Assembly: GCA_002336805.1 (NCBI GenBank)
Contig: DDEZ01000011.1
Coordinates: forward strand, 186,001 to 250,000
DNA length: 64,000 nucleotides
Source of the DNA: Bacteroidetes bacterium UBA1941
GTDB taxonomy: Bacteria; Bacteroidota; Bacteroidia; Chitinophagales; LD1
Reading direction: 5' to 3'
Shown: positions 24,644 through 32,932 of the stretch, piece after piece
Layout of the letters: every line of letters begins with the position of its first letter
Numbering within the stretch: the stretch's first letter is position 1
Translations under genes and position numbers: made by a program
The notes under the pieces: generated by a model
Database searches by the model: none
What the model was told of the DNA's origin: nothing
What the model saw: only the letters and a program-made list of their open reading frames with translations

Positions 24644-25264
24644 ATGAAAGGTATTATCGGTAAGAAGGTCGGCATGACCAGCATTTTTGACAACGGCAAG
24701 TATGTCGGAGTAACTGTAATAGACGTAACGGGCAACACTGTGACTCAGGTGAAGACCAACGATACAGACGGCTACTCAGCAGTACAGGTAGGTTTTGATG
24801 ACAAGACTGAGAAGGCTGCCAACAATGCAGAAAAGGGCCACGCTAAGAAGGCTAACACGGCTCCTAAAAGGAAGTTCGTAGAGTTTCGCAACTTTGATTT
24901 TGAGAAGGCTGTAGGCGAGATCATCGCACCAGATATCTTCGCAGATGGCGAGAAAGTAACGGTAGTAGGTACCTCTAAGGGCAAAGGCTTCCAGGGTGTA
25001 GTAAAGCGCCATGGATTCTCCGGTGTGGGTATGGGATCTCACGGTCAGCATGATCGTATGCGTGCTCCGGGTTCCCTCGGTGCATCATCTGATCCTAGCC
25101 GTGTATGGAAAGGTCTCCGCATGGCAGGCCGCATGGGTGGCAACCGTATCAAGACACAGAATGTAAAGGTAGTAAAGGTAATGGCTGACCAGAACCTGAT
25201 CCTCCTCGGCGGCTCTGTACCGGGCGCTATCGGCTCATACGTAGTACTCGAGAAGACTAAGTAA
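24644..25264 (+). CDS. rplC: 50S ribosomal protein L3
   Basis: A 206-residue early-assembly protein of the large subunit. KGIIGKKVGMTSIFDNGK at the start, GTSKGKGFQGVVKRHGFSG and the loop SHGQHDRMRAPGSLGASSDPSRVWKG that reaches the peptidyl transferase centre are present. The 188-base gap before it is long for an S10 operon and could hold a promoter or leader. A strong terminator follows after 25 bases and no rplD is present; the next gene is a convergent protease. Confidence 0.98.
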   Translation: MKGIIGKKVGMTSIFDNGKYVGVTVIDVTGNTVTQVKTNDTDGYSAVQVGFDDKTEKAANNAEKGHAKKANTAPKRKFVEFRNFDFEKAVGEIIAPDIFADGEKVTVVGTSKGKGFQGVVKRHGFSGVGMGSHGQHDRMRAPGSLGASSDPSRVWKGLRMAGRMGGNRIKTQNVKVVKVMADQNLILLGGSVPGAIGSYVVLEKTK

Positions 25265-25289
25265 ATCTCACAAAAGCATATTTTTTTTG

Positions 25290-25317
25290 CCCCTTCACTC
25301 CGGTGGAGGGGTTTTTT
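25290..25317 (+). terminator. Rho-independent terminator after rplC
   Basis: A 9-bp stem CCCCTTCAC / GTGGAGGGG (one G-T wobble) with a TCCG tetraloop, flanked by thymine runs before and after. It closes the rpsL-rplC transcript. Confidence 0.92.
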
Positions 25318-25373
25318 ATTGCCTCTATGAGAGCCTTTCATAAAGACGAAGGAGCCCCACCACTCTATATGCA

Positions 25374-25405
25374 AATAAAAAAGCCATCCTATTAAGGATG
25401 GCTTT
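25374..25405 (-). terminator. Terminator of the first M43 protease gene
   Basis: An 11-bp perfect stem AAAGCCATCCT / AGGATGGCTTT with a 4-base loop; on the minus strand it runs into TTTTTTATTT. It lies 20 bases past the stop of the protease gene. Confidence 0.9.
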
Positions 25406-25424
25406 CGCTTAATACGTTTATCCC

Positions 25425-27560
25425 TTACAGCTTCACAAACCGGCGCTGTACGGAGGCTTTGCCGTCTGATACGCGCACCAGATAGATACCACTGGAGATG
25501 CCCTGTGTGTCAAAAGTGATGTTGCGCTCTCCGGCCGGCAGCTGGCCGGCATAGATAGTCTTGACTGCACGGCCTGTCATATCTACCAGATCTATCGTAG
25601 CATCATTAGCCTTGCTGCTCATGATGTTTAGCGTTGCTATGCCTTGAGTAGGGTTAGGTTGGATCGTCATATCACTCACGGCGGAGCTCACACGTGATAT
25701 GCCTGCAGTAGACTGGCCGATATTGATATTATCTACATACAGGTGATTGGCAGAGCGGGCGCTACGTGCAGTGATCTTAAAGAGTACACCGGTGTACTGA
25801 TTGTATGTTGCAGGGATAGTGGCGGTCACTGTCTTCCAGTATTCATCAGCCTGGCCAGGAGTGTATGGTCCGTTTGTGATCGCTCCGGCGTTATACAGGT
25901 TATGACCACCTTCGTTAAAGTAAAGCCTGTTCCACGTCAGGCCACAATCTTTCGAGACATAAAGCGAAAGAGCAGCCAATGAGTCGCTCATGTGGTTGTT
26001 ATCATATGTCGCAAAAGAATAGTCAAAGGAGAAGGTCATCTGGCTGATGTCTACATTATTCATATCTATAGGTGGGGATACCAGTTCGTCTATATCTCCA
26101 TCCAGACGGCTATTATACATGTTTAGCATCTGGCTGGCACCGCTATAGTGCCCGGCACTGGTGACTCTACGGAAATAAGTGTTGTTATTATCATAATTGA
26201 CCGATATCCAGCGGTCGCTGGCTGTATTATCTTCAAATCCTTCAAAATATGGCGCCAATACCGAGTTTGCATCACATACGTACACCATAGACTTTACTTT
26301 CTGTGCGGTGCCGTTTTGATTGGTCACGGAGAGTGTCACTTCTTTCCAGCCCGGCAGGCTGAAGCTCACCTGCGGAGCTACATCAGAGGTAGTAGAGGTG
26401 CCTGTATCTGCATCAGACGGGAAGCTCCACCTCCTGCTCTGCACCTCAGCATTCCATGATACGTCTGTGAACTTCACATTCTGGCCAGTACAGACATAGC
26501 GCATATTGGCAGCAAAATCTGCTACAGGTATGGCGCATGACTGCACATTAGGATAAGTCAGAGGTTGATCTGTACCGGTAGCGAGCAGATTGGCCTGGCT
26601 CCAGATGTTGCTTCTGCCTGAAATAGGATTACTGAGTGCGGCCTGGGCTCTGACTACCTGCCCTTTGGTAAACATAATATGGCAGCTGGAATAGTTCATG
26701 ATGTTCTGTACATTGGCTATACGAGAGGTATCGCAGGATATCTCATTCAGAGGGCAGCTGCCAAAATCGCCCTTTGTAGGAGGGGTATCATCCACATCAT
26801 CGTCGCCACAATCTTGTCCCGGATTGTTAGTATCGCCCCAGGTATGTTTTAGATTCATCCAGTGGCCGCTCTCGTGAGCTATAGTGGGCCTCTCGTATGA
26901 GCTGCTACGACCCACCCCATCAGACATGACCAGGATACCGTCTATAATATCATTGTTGGTATAGCTCGACACGGAGCCCGGATAGTAGGCATATGCCAAT
27001 GCTGAATTATTGGCTTTGCTCATTGTCTTTATCACCCAGATATTGAGGTATTTTTCGCGCGGCCATGGATGTTGTTTGTTATTGTCATCACCGTCATAGG
27101 TAGTAGATGAGTAGATACGCTCTATACCATTGGTACAGTGTCCATCAGGGTCGATCTGTGCCAGGCGAAACTCTACATTCGTATTCCCGATCAGGGTGTC
27201 AAATGCAGGGACCACAGTTGCCAATTCGGGATTGGTAGCGCTGGCATATTGATTCCAGTGTTCCATTTCCAAAAAGATTATCGAGTCTGTGAGATCCTCA
27301 GCACCGGCATCATGGATAATGTGGAATACTACCGGCACTACATATGGACCACTACGCTGGCCGGAGTTAGCCCTCTTTTCACGAATAAAGGCCCGGGTGA
27401 AGGAGTCAAGCAATTGCTCAGATACTAGCCGCTCCGGGTGCAGGTCATACTGACGCTGGCTCATCTCGCCGGCCAGACAGCCGATCGGGTGACTCTGCGC
27501 CTGAGCGAAGCCAGCTATAGAAATAAGACATAGTAGTACAACAGTGTATACGTTTTTCAT
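25425..27560 (-). CDS. M43 (pappalysin/cytophagalysin) zinc metalloprotease with T9SS sorting domain
   Basis: A 711-residue secreted protease. Signal peptide at 1-20 (LLCLISIAGFAQA). A prodomain leads to the catalytic domain with H-E-x-x-H-x-x-x-x-x-H as HESGHWMNLKH (His229, Glu230, His233, His239) and the downstream Met-turn region IMNYSSCHIMFTKGQ. A PKD-like fold around 360-440 and a jelly-roll domain (GFEDNTASDRW to VDNINIG) follow. The last 80 residues are a T9SS type A domain (TIQPNPTQGIATLNI, ISSGIYLVRVSDG). Probable surface or extracellular protein degradation. A second M43 protease lies 600 bases away on the same strand. Confidence 0.92.
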   Translation of the reverse strand: MKNVYTVVLLCLISIAGFAQAQSHPIGCLAGEMSQRQYDLHPERLVSEQLLDSFTRAFIREKRANSGQRSGPYVVPVVFHIIHDAGAEDLTDSIIFLEMEHWNQYASATNPELATVVPAFDTLIGNTNVEFRLAQIDPDGHCTNGIERIYSSTTYDGDDNNKQHPWPREKYLNIWVIKTMSKANNSALAYAYYPGSVSSYTNNDIIDGILVMSDGVGRSSSYERPTIAHESGHWMNLKHTWGDTNNPGQDCGDDDVDDTPPTKGDFGSCPLNEISCDTSRIANVQNIMNYSSCHIMFTKGQVVRAQAALSNPISGRSNIWSQANLLATGTDQPLTYPNVQSCAIPVADFAANMRYVCTGQNVKFTDVSWNAEVQSRRWSFPSDADTGTSTTSDVAPQVSFSLPGWKEVTLSVTNQNGTAQKVKSMVYVCDANSVLAPYFEGFEDNTASDRWISVNYDNNNTYFRRVTSAGHYSGASQMLNMYNSRLDGDIDELVSPPIDMNNVDISQMTFSFDYSFATYDNNHMSDSLAALSLYVSKDCGLTWNRLYFNEGGHNLYNAGAITNGPYTPGQADEYWKTVTATIPATYNQYTGVLFKITARSARSANHLYVDNINIGQSTAGISRVSSAVSDMTIQPNPTQGIATLNIMSSKANDATIDLVDMTGRAVKTIYAGQLPAGERNITFDTQGISSGIYLVRVSDGKASVQRRFVKL

Positions 27561-27678
27561 TAATGATTTTTATAAAACCAAAGTAGCCCAAAATATGGCA
27601 AATGACCAATACTCAGCCCGTTAAATGACAAAAGATTGACAGAGATGGGACTATTCTATGACACTGCAGTGGCGGTTC

Positions 27679-28116
27679 TCAGAGGCCACCTTCACTCACA
27701 TCTACAAAGAGCATTTTGAGTGCCAGCATCATACCGTATGCTACTACCATATAGAAGGTGGTAGTGATGAGTATGATACGCACCTCCCATGAATTTGCAA
27801 AGTATTTGCCTGTCATAAGATAAACGATGCCATACATGATCGCTGTGATCAGAGCATAGTAGATAAAGGAAGTGATGAGGTACTTTTTATTGTCCTGCGC
27901 CAGCAGGCACAGCCACGGATTGAACATGACGTAAAACACTACTCCGAAGCAGCCGGCATACATCACCAGGTCATCTGAGTGGAGCGCATACTTAGCTACG
28001 ATCAGCAGCAGCAGTCCGAGTATGGAGATGAAAAAGAATTGTTTGGAGGGGGTAGCGCCCTTCAGCGCAGATGCGGTGAACATCTCACCGGGTTTACGCA
28101 TATTATCCTCGCTCAT
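27679..28116 (-). CDS. Small membrane protein of unknown function
   Basis: A 145-residue protein not assigned to a family. After a 25-residue polar N-terminus it has four hydrophobic segments (FFFISILGLLLLIVAKYAL, VMYAGCFGVVFYVMFN, LITSFIYYALITAIMYGIVYLM, IILITTTFYMVVAYGMMLALKMLF). Codon use is like its neighbours, and the long frame with a sensible topology argues that it is real. It sits between two secreted M43 proteases on the same strand. Confidence 0.7.
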   Translation of the reverse strand: MSEDNMRKPGEMFTASALKGATPSKQFFFISILGLLLLIVAKYALHSDDLVMYAGCFGVVFYVMFNPWLCLLAQDNKKYLITSFIYYALITAIMYGIVYLMTGKYFANSWEVRIILITTTFYMVVAYGMMLALKMLFVDVSEGGL

Positions 28117-28172
28117 GTAGCTATTTTGGCGGCAAAGATAGAATATTCATTTTCCCGCTTTGGTAACAAATA

Positions 28173-29717
28173 TCACTGAACGATCACTTTGCGCACTTCA
28201 GTATGTGTGCCCTCGCTGATAGAGACATTATAGATACCTGTAGCCACGCCGCTCAGGTCTATCTGGTAGGAGTAGAGGCCATTGATATGCTTGAAGTCTT
28301 CTTCATGTACCACAGCGCCCAGTACATCTGTGATAAGCACAGATATCCTGTCTACCATATCTGCCGCAGATATCATCAGTTGAAACTTGCCATGATTCGG
28401 ATTGGGGTAGATCTGGTACTCTATCTGCACGCCCGGGTCTGAGACACCGGTAGCAGTACCCTGAGTAGTAAAGGACCTGACAGCCGAATAAGCACTGCTA
28501 CCCGCAGGGCATACGGCGCTCACGTGGTACTCGTAGGTGGTGCCGGGAGTGAGGCCTGTCAGGTATTTAGCTGGTGAGCTGGCTGTGGCGCTGGCCCACA
28601 TGGATGAGGTGGCAGGCTTGTACTCGAGTATGTAGGACGTGGCTCCGGATACGGCAGACCACTGTATAGTATCAGTCGGAGATGCTACTATACCCGTGGT
28701 CAGGGCTGATGGTATAGTACAGCTACCCGTAGTGGAGCCCGGCGGTACACAGCCTGCAGAGGTCGCTATAGATGCACGGGCACCGCCCGCAGCGAATAGT
28801 GACTGCGCGCGCAGCGCCTGCCCGGCAGTGAACATGGTCATGCATGCATCATCCGTATAGTCCATAAAGTTCATGAACATATCCCCGTCAGGCGCATTGG
28901 AGCAGGAGATGTGGGGGAAAGACGGGCAGCCGAAGTTCTCAGAGTACTGTGAGGGGGTGTCGTCTACATGATCCGTACCGCTGCAGTCCCCGCTGGTATT
29001 GCCCCATATATGGTAGAGGTTCATCCAGTGGCCTATCTCGTGGGTAGCGGTGCGGCCCTTGTCGTATGGTGAAAGGGCAGTGCCTATATTGCCAAAGGCT
29101 GTATAGTTGATCACCACACCATCTGTCTCGGCGGCTCCTCCCGGAAACTGTGCATACCCCAGCAAGGCGGTACCCAGGTTGCACACCCACAGATTGAGGT
29201 AGCTGGCTGCCGGCCAGGCATCGTCGCCTCCCTGCGCAGTATATTTTACAGTATTGCCCGTGGAGAAAACTGAAGCTGTAGTAGACTTTCTGACGATACC
29301 AGTCGTGGCATTGCCATTAGGATCGCGTCTGGCCAGGCAAAACTGGATACCCATGCTGCCACTCACCGGCTGGAAGGCTGCAGGTGTAGATGGCCAGTTG
29401 CTGTTTGACTGGCTGTAATCTGCATTGAGTATATCTATCTGGGATTGTATCTGCGCGTCAGTTATGTTTTGCGTAGCGCCATTGTAGATCACGTGTACTA
29501 CTACAGGGATCGAGATCACTGACCGCGAAGACGTGCCCGCAGGGTGCTGTGAGACATATCGGACTGTCTGGGCCTCTATATCCTGCCTGGAGATAGCCAC
29601 GGCCGGATTGTCACGCAGCATCTGCTCCAGCGCCTCCATAGAGCCGCACTGACGGTGCTGGCCATAGCTGGCCGCAGTCAGGCAGGTGAATAGCAGAGCT
29701 TGCAAAAAGCTTTTCAT
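28173..29717 (-). CDS. M43 zinc metalloprotease with fibronectin III and T9SS domains
   Basis: The frame opens at 29765, but the ATG at 29717 starts a clear signal peptide (FLQALLFTCLTAASYGQ), giving 514 residues. The zinc motif is HEIGHWMNLYH (His226, Glu227, His230, His236), with MDYTDDACMTMFTAGQ as the Met-turn region. A fibronectin type III domain (IQWSAVSGATSYILEYK to SAYSAVRSF) links to a T9SS type A domain (YQIYPNPNHGKFQLMI, VATGIYNVSISEG). Shorter than the neighbouring M43 protein and lacking its PKD and jelly-roll parts, so they are diverged relatives rather than a recent duplication. Confidence 0.9.
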   Translation of the reverse strand: MKSFLQALLFTCLTAASYGQHRQCGSMEALEQMLRDNPAVAISRQDIEAQTVRYVSQHPAGTSSRSVISIPVVVHVIYNGATQNITDAQIQSQIDILNADYSQSNSNWPSTPAAFQPVSGSMGIQFCLARRDPNGNATTGIVRKSTTASVFSTGNTVKYTAQGGDDAWPAASYLNLWVCNLGTALLGYAQFPGGAAETDGVVINYTAFGNIGTALSPYDKGRTATHEIGHWMNLYHIWGNTSGDCSGTDHVDDTPSQYSENFGCPSFPHISCSNAPDGDMFMNFMDYTDDACMTMFTAGQALRAQSLFAAGGARASIATSAGCVPPGSTTGSCTIPSALTTGIVASPTDTIQWSAVSGATSYILEYKPATSSMWASATASSPAKYLTGLTPGTTYEYHVSAVCPAGSSAYSAVRSFTTQGTATGVSDPGVQIEYQIYPNPNHGKFQLMISAADMVDRISVLITDVLGAVVHEEDFKHINGLYSYQIDLSGVATGIYNVSISEGTHTEVRKVIVQ

Positions 29718-29977
29718 CCGGGGGGCGGTTTCTAATAATATAATATACGGGAGTCCTGTGCGCAAGTGACAGAATACAAAATCATTGTTGTAAGAAGCTT
29801 TTTAATGGGCTGATTCAGCATTTGACCGGGGTAATGTTTCCGGATAGTTAAAATTCTATTTGCCAGTAGTTTATCATGACCATAATCACCGATTAGTCTT
29901 GCAGCCTATCGCTACATTGGCTATATTTAGCACCACCGACCTACTTTTTTTCTGACCTCAAACAATCTACCGCCACA

Positions 29978-32242
29978 ATGGCTAAAAAGACCGTTGCAGC
30001 CGCTCCTGCATTTTTCCCTGCCGACTGGCCTGCTGATGGCCCCATAGACCTCAAACTACATGACCTGCCGCACTCCTCCTCCTCTACAGAGTGGTGGTAC
30101 ATGCATAGCCATATCAAAGCGGGCAAGAGGAATTTATCCCTCTTCGCGTCCTTCTTTGTGACTGTAGTAGGATATGACAAGAAGGCTAAGCGGCCGGACT
30201 ACGGATACTCCGTGATCTGGGGCATCTCTGACCTGGACAATAAAAAATACCATACCGTATCTCTGGTAGACAAGCGTGCGCCGCAGCTAGGTATAGAGCG
30301 GATCAAGAAGGGGCAGCTGGTCAAAGATCCGCATCTGAAGCGGGCGGCCCTGGAGATGCTGGATAAAGGCGTGGTGCCATATCCCGATGAACTGCTCACA
30401 CGCGATGTGGTCATATCCAAGGATAAACTCTCCCTGGATTATGATGGCAATACCTTCAAAAAGAAAAAGGATGGCAACTATGTGCTGCACCTCGCACACA
30501 AAGAGCTAAACATAAGTGTAGATATCGAGTTTAGCCCGCAGAAGCCGCCTACAAGGCATGGTGATAATGGCGTAGTGCGCGGTGTATCTGCAGAGGATAT
30601 GTTCTACTACTTCATCCCACGCAATAAGGTGACCGGCAAGATCAACCTGAAAGGGGAGAAGCTTCAGATCACCTCTGCCTCGGGCTGGTACGATCATGAG
30701 TTTGGCGCGCATCCGGAGAAGAAGAATGAAAGTGATGAAGCGAAGAAAGATGTCTCATGGAACTGGATCGCTGTGCAGCTCGACAATAAGTGTGAGCTAT
30801 CGGCCTACGACCTGGTAGACCTCAAGACCGGCGAGGACTGCGGCTCCTTTATCATACTTATAGATGAGAAAGGCAATCGCCATCATTCCCGCAATTATAC
30901 TTTCAGACCATTCGGTGAGGAGTGGACCAGTACGCGCACTTTCAATACCTATCCCACTGCGTGGAAACTCACGGCACCGGATTTCAAACTGGATCTGGTC
31001 ATAGAAGCGGCATTTCCCAATCAGGAGTTTGCTACGGTCATCTCAAAGCCGGCCTTCTGGGAGGGCCGTATGAATGTGAAGGGCAAGATGCGCGGAAAGG
31101 TTGTATCCGGGCCGGCATATATAGAGCGCCACGGATTTGTCAATAGTTCTGACCTCAAGTCATTCCTCAAGGCGGTGTCAAAGCAGACGCTGCGCTCTGT
31201 CAATAAGATCGTACCACTATCTTTTGGCCAGGATAAATTTGAAGAGTTGGTATCCAAGAGAGGCAATCATCGCCTCACAGAGGATCTGGATAAGCAGGCA
31301 TACATAGATACATTCCTCCGCCCTATACGCGAGATCACCGACCGTAGCGGCAAGTCATGGCGGTCCTATGCTACCATAGCCTGCTGCGATGTAGTAGGGG
31401 GCAACTCTCAGGTGGCCATAGACTGGCTGGCCCTGCCAGAGCTCATGCACGTCGGCTCACTGATGGTAGACGATGTGCAGGACAAATCTCACGTGCGCCG
31501 CGGCGGCCCTGCTGCCCACACAGTACACGGAGAGGCCACAGCTATCAACTCTGGTACTGCGGCCTACTTTCTCGGTCAGATATGTATCTACGAGGCAGAT
31601 ATGCACTACGAGGAGAAAGTACAGGTATACAACTGGTACTTTGAGGCGATGCGTGCCTCGCACAGCGGCCAGGCTATGGATATCAAGGGCCTCGACTACA
31701 TGATGCCTGAGGCGCTCAAAGATGACAAAGTCGCAAAGCTCCTCGCTAAACGTGTACTCGCTACCCACAGACTCAAGTCTGCCGCACCGGCCAGCTACCT
31801 GGCACAGATCGGTGCGCTGATAGGTGGTGCCTCGCAGGAGCAGATAGATGCGCTGGGAGACTACTATGAGAAGCTGGGTATAGCCTTTCAGATCATAGAT
31901 GATACGCTAAACCTGAAAGGTTTCAAAGATCACCTCAAGACAAAAGCAGAGGATATCACAGCGGGCAAGATCACCTATCCTATAGCTGTGGGTATGGCTA
32001 TGCTCGATCAGGCTGACCGCCGCAAGCTATGGAAAATAGTGAGCGCAAAGACCAGCGATGTAGACCAGCTCGCGCAGGCCATAGCCCTGCTGGATAAGCA
32101 TAAGGTAATAGAGAAGTGTGAGCGCGAAGCGCGTACCATGCTGGAGAAAGCCTGGTGGCGCCTGGAGCCGCTGCTCAAGGACTCTATGGTCAAGCTAAAC
32201 ATGCGCGCCTTCGGCTGGTTTGTACTCGACAGGACTTATTAA
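29978..32242 (+). CDS. Fusion of a CrtC/AttH-like hydratase domain and a polyprenyl diphosphate synthase
   Basis: A 754-residue protein with two enzyme-like halves. Residues 10-390 match the CrtC/AttH (lipocalin-like) fold: STEWWYMHSH at 35-44, SGWYDHEFG at 235-243, NWIAVQLDN at 263-271 and GPAYIERHGF at 378-387. CrtC hydrates carotenoid double bonds. Residues 395-740 are an all-alpha trans-prenyltransferase: first aspartate-rich motif DDVQD at 498-502, RRGGP at 507-511, second motif DDTLN at 641-645, and GKITYP near 663. The INS-G segment after the first motif and DDxxNL resemble fungal or animal GGPP synthases more than bacterial IspA/IspB. Small Gly and Ser precede the first motif, which favours products of C20 or longer (inference). 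No signal peptide. It is followed by a GyrI-like gene after 21 bases. Confidence 0.82.
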   Translation: MAKKTVAAAPAFFPADWPADGPIDLKLHDLPHSSSSTEWWYMHSHIKAGKRNLSLFASFFVTVVGYDKKAKRPDYGYSVIWGISDLDNKKYHTVSLVDKRAPQLGIERIKKGQLVKDPHLKRAALEMLDKGVVPYPDELLTRDVVISKDKLSLDYDGNTFKKKKDGNYVLHLAHKELNISVDIEFSPQKPPTRHGDNGVVRGVSAEDMFYYFIPRNKVTGKINLKGEKLQITSASGWYDHEFGAHPEKKNESDEAKKDVSWNWIAVQLDNKCELSAYDLVDLKTGEDCGSFIILIDEKGNRHHSRNYTFRPFGEEWTSTRTFNTYPTAWKLTAPDFKLDLVIEAAFPNQEFATVISKPAFWEGRMNVKGKMRGKVVSGPAYIERHGFVNSSDLKSFLKAVSKQTLRSVNKIVPLSFGQDKFEELVSKRGNHRLTEDLDKQAYIDTFLRPIREITDRSGKSWRSYATIACCDVVGGNSQVAIDWLALPELMHVGSLMVDDVQDKSHVRRGGPAAHTVHGEATAINSGTAAYFLGQICIYEADMHYEEKVQVYNWYFEAMRASHSGQAMDIKGLDYMMPEALKDDKVAKLLAKRVLATHRLKSAAPASYLAQIGALIGGASQEQIDALGDYYEKLGIAFQIIDDTLNLKGFKDHLKTKAEDITAGKITYPIAVGMAMLDQADRRKLWKIVSAKTSDVDQLAQAIALLDKHKVIEKCEREARTMLEKAWWRLEPLLKDSMVKLNMRAFGWFVLDRTY

Positions 32243-32263
32243 TAAATAGTAATCAGTCGATAA

Positions 32264-32752
32264 TTGGCAACTGAGGTACAGCCACGTATTGAAACTATCG
32301 CTGCTAAAAAATTAGTGGGAAAGAGAATACGGATGTCTATCACAGATGATACTACATCCGAGCTATTTCGCAGCTTCATGCCGCTTCGCAAGACTATAGC
32401 GGATCAAATAGGTACAGATGTGATCTGTATGCAGGTGTACGATGATTTCAAAAGCTTTACACCAGATACTTTATTTGATAAATGGGCAGCAGTAGAGGTG
32501 AGCGAGTGGAATGCTATACCTGCCGGGATGGAAACATACATGCTACCGGCCGGTACGTATGTGGTGTTTCTCTACAAGGGGAATCCTGCTGATTTTGCGC
32601 CCTTCTTTCACTATATCTTTTCCGAATGGCTGCCACAGTCCGCTTATGAATTAGACAATAGGCCGCACTTTGATCTGCTCGGGGAGAAATATAAGAACAA
32701 TGATCCCGCATCTGAGGAAGAAATATGGGTACCGGTGCGTCCGCGCGGTTAA
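32264..32752 (+). CDS. GyrI-like small-molecule-binding domain protein
   Basis: A 162-residue stand-alone GyrI/SOUL-type effector-binding domain. Typical features are LVGKRIRMSITDD near the start, LPAGTYVVFLYKG in the middle and WLPQSAYELDNRPHFDLLGEKYKNNDPASEEEIWVPV at the C-terminus. The start is TTG: an in-frame TAA lies immediately upstream and the next ATG is 23 codons inside the domain. Only 21 bases separate it from the fusion gene upstream, so co-transcription is likely and its ligand might be a related lipid (inference). Some stand-alone members bind or hydrolyse cytotoxic small molecules. Confidence 0.85.
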   Translation: MATEVQPRIETIAAKKLVGKRIRMSITDDTTSELFRSFMPLRKTIADQIGTDVICMQVYDDFKSFTPDTLFDKWAAVEVSEWNAIPAGMETYMLPAGTYVVFLYKGNPADFAPFFHYIFSEWLPQSAYELDNRPHFDLLGEKYKNNDPASEEEIWVPVRPRG

Positions 32753-32780
32753 AGTGATTTCGTTATTCCCGCTACATTTA

Positions 32781-32788
32781 TATCTTTG
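32781..32788 (+). promoter_or_regulatory. -7 element for tRNA-Val
   Basis: TATCTTTG is an exact TAnnTTTG match ending 16 bases before the mature tRNA 5' end. Confidence 0.6.
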
Positions 32789-32804
32789 TCGTCCTCGATA
32801 CAGA

Positions 32805-32879
32805 GGGCTTTTAGCTCAGTTGGTTCAGAGCACCACGTCGACAACGTGGGGGTCATTGGTTCGAGCCCAATAAGGCCCA
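32805..32879 (+). tRNA. tRNA-Val (anticodon GAC)
   Basis: A 75-base cloverleaf: acceptor GGGCTTT / AAGGCCC (one G-T pair), D arm GCTC / GAGC, anticodon stem CCACG / CGTGG with loop TCGACAA, T arm ATTGG / CCAAT with TTCGAGC. The anticodon GAC reads GUC and GUU. Position 33 is C in this alignment where U is nearly universal. CCA is not encoded. It has its own promoter and terminator. Confidence 0.93.
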
Positions 32880-32880
32880 C

Positions 32881-32917
32881 AAAAAATGGGACTGATCACA
32901 GATCGGTCCCATTTTTT
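32881..32917. terminator. Bidirectional terminator between tRNA-Val and the beta-oxidation gene
   Basis: A 17-bp stem (32881-32897 with 32901-32917) containing ATGGGAC / GTCCCAT and a 3-base loop, with A and T runs at the two ends so that it works on either strand. Confidence 0.92.
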
Positions 32918-32932
32918 ATTTATGCAGAATGC

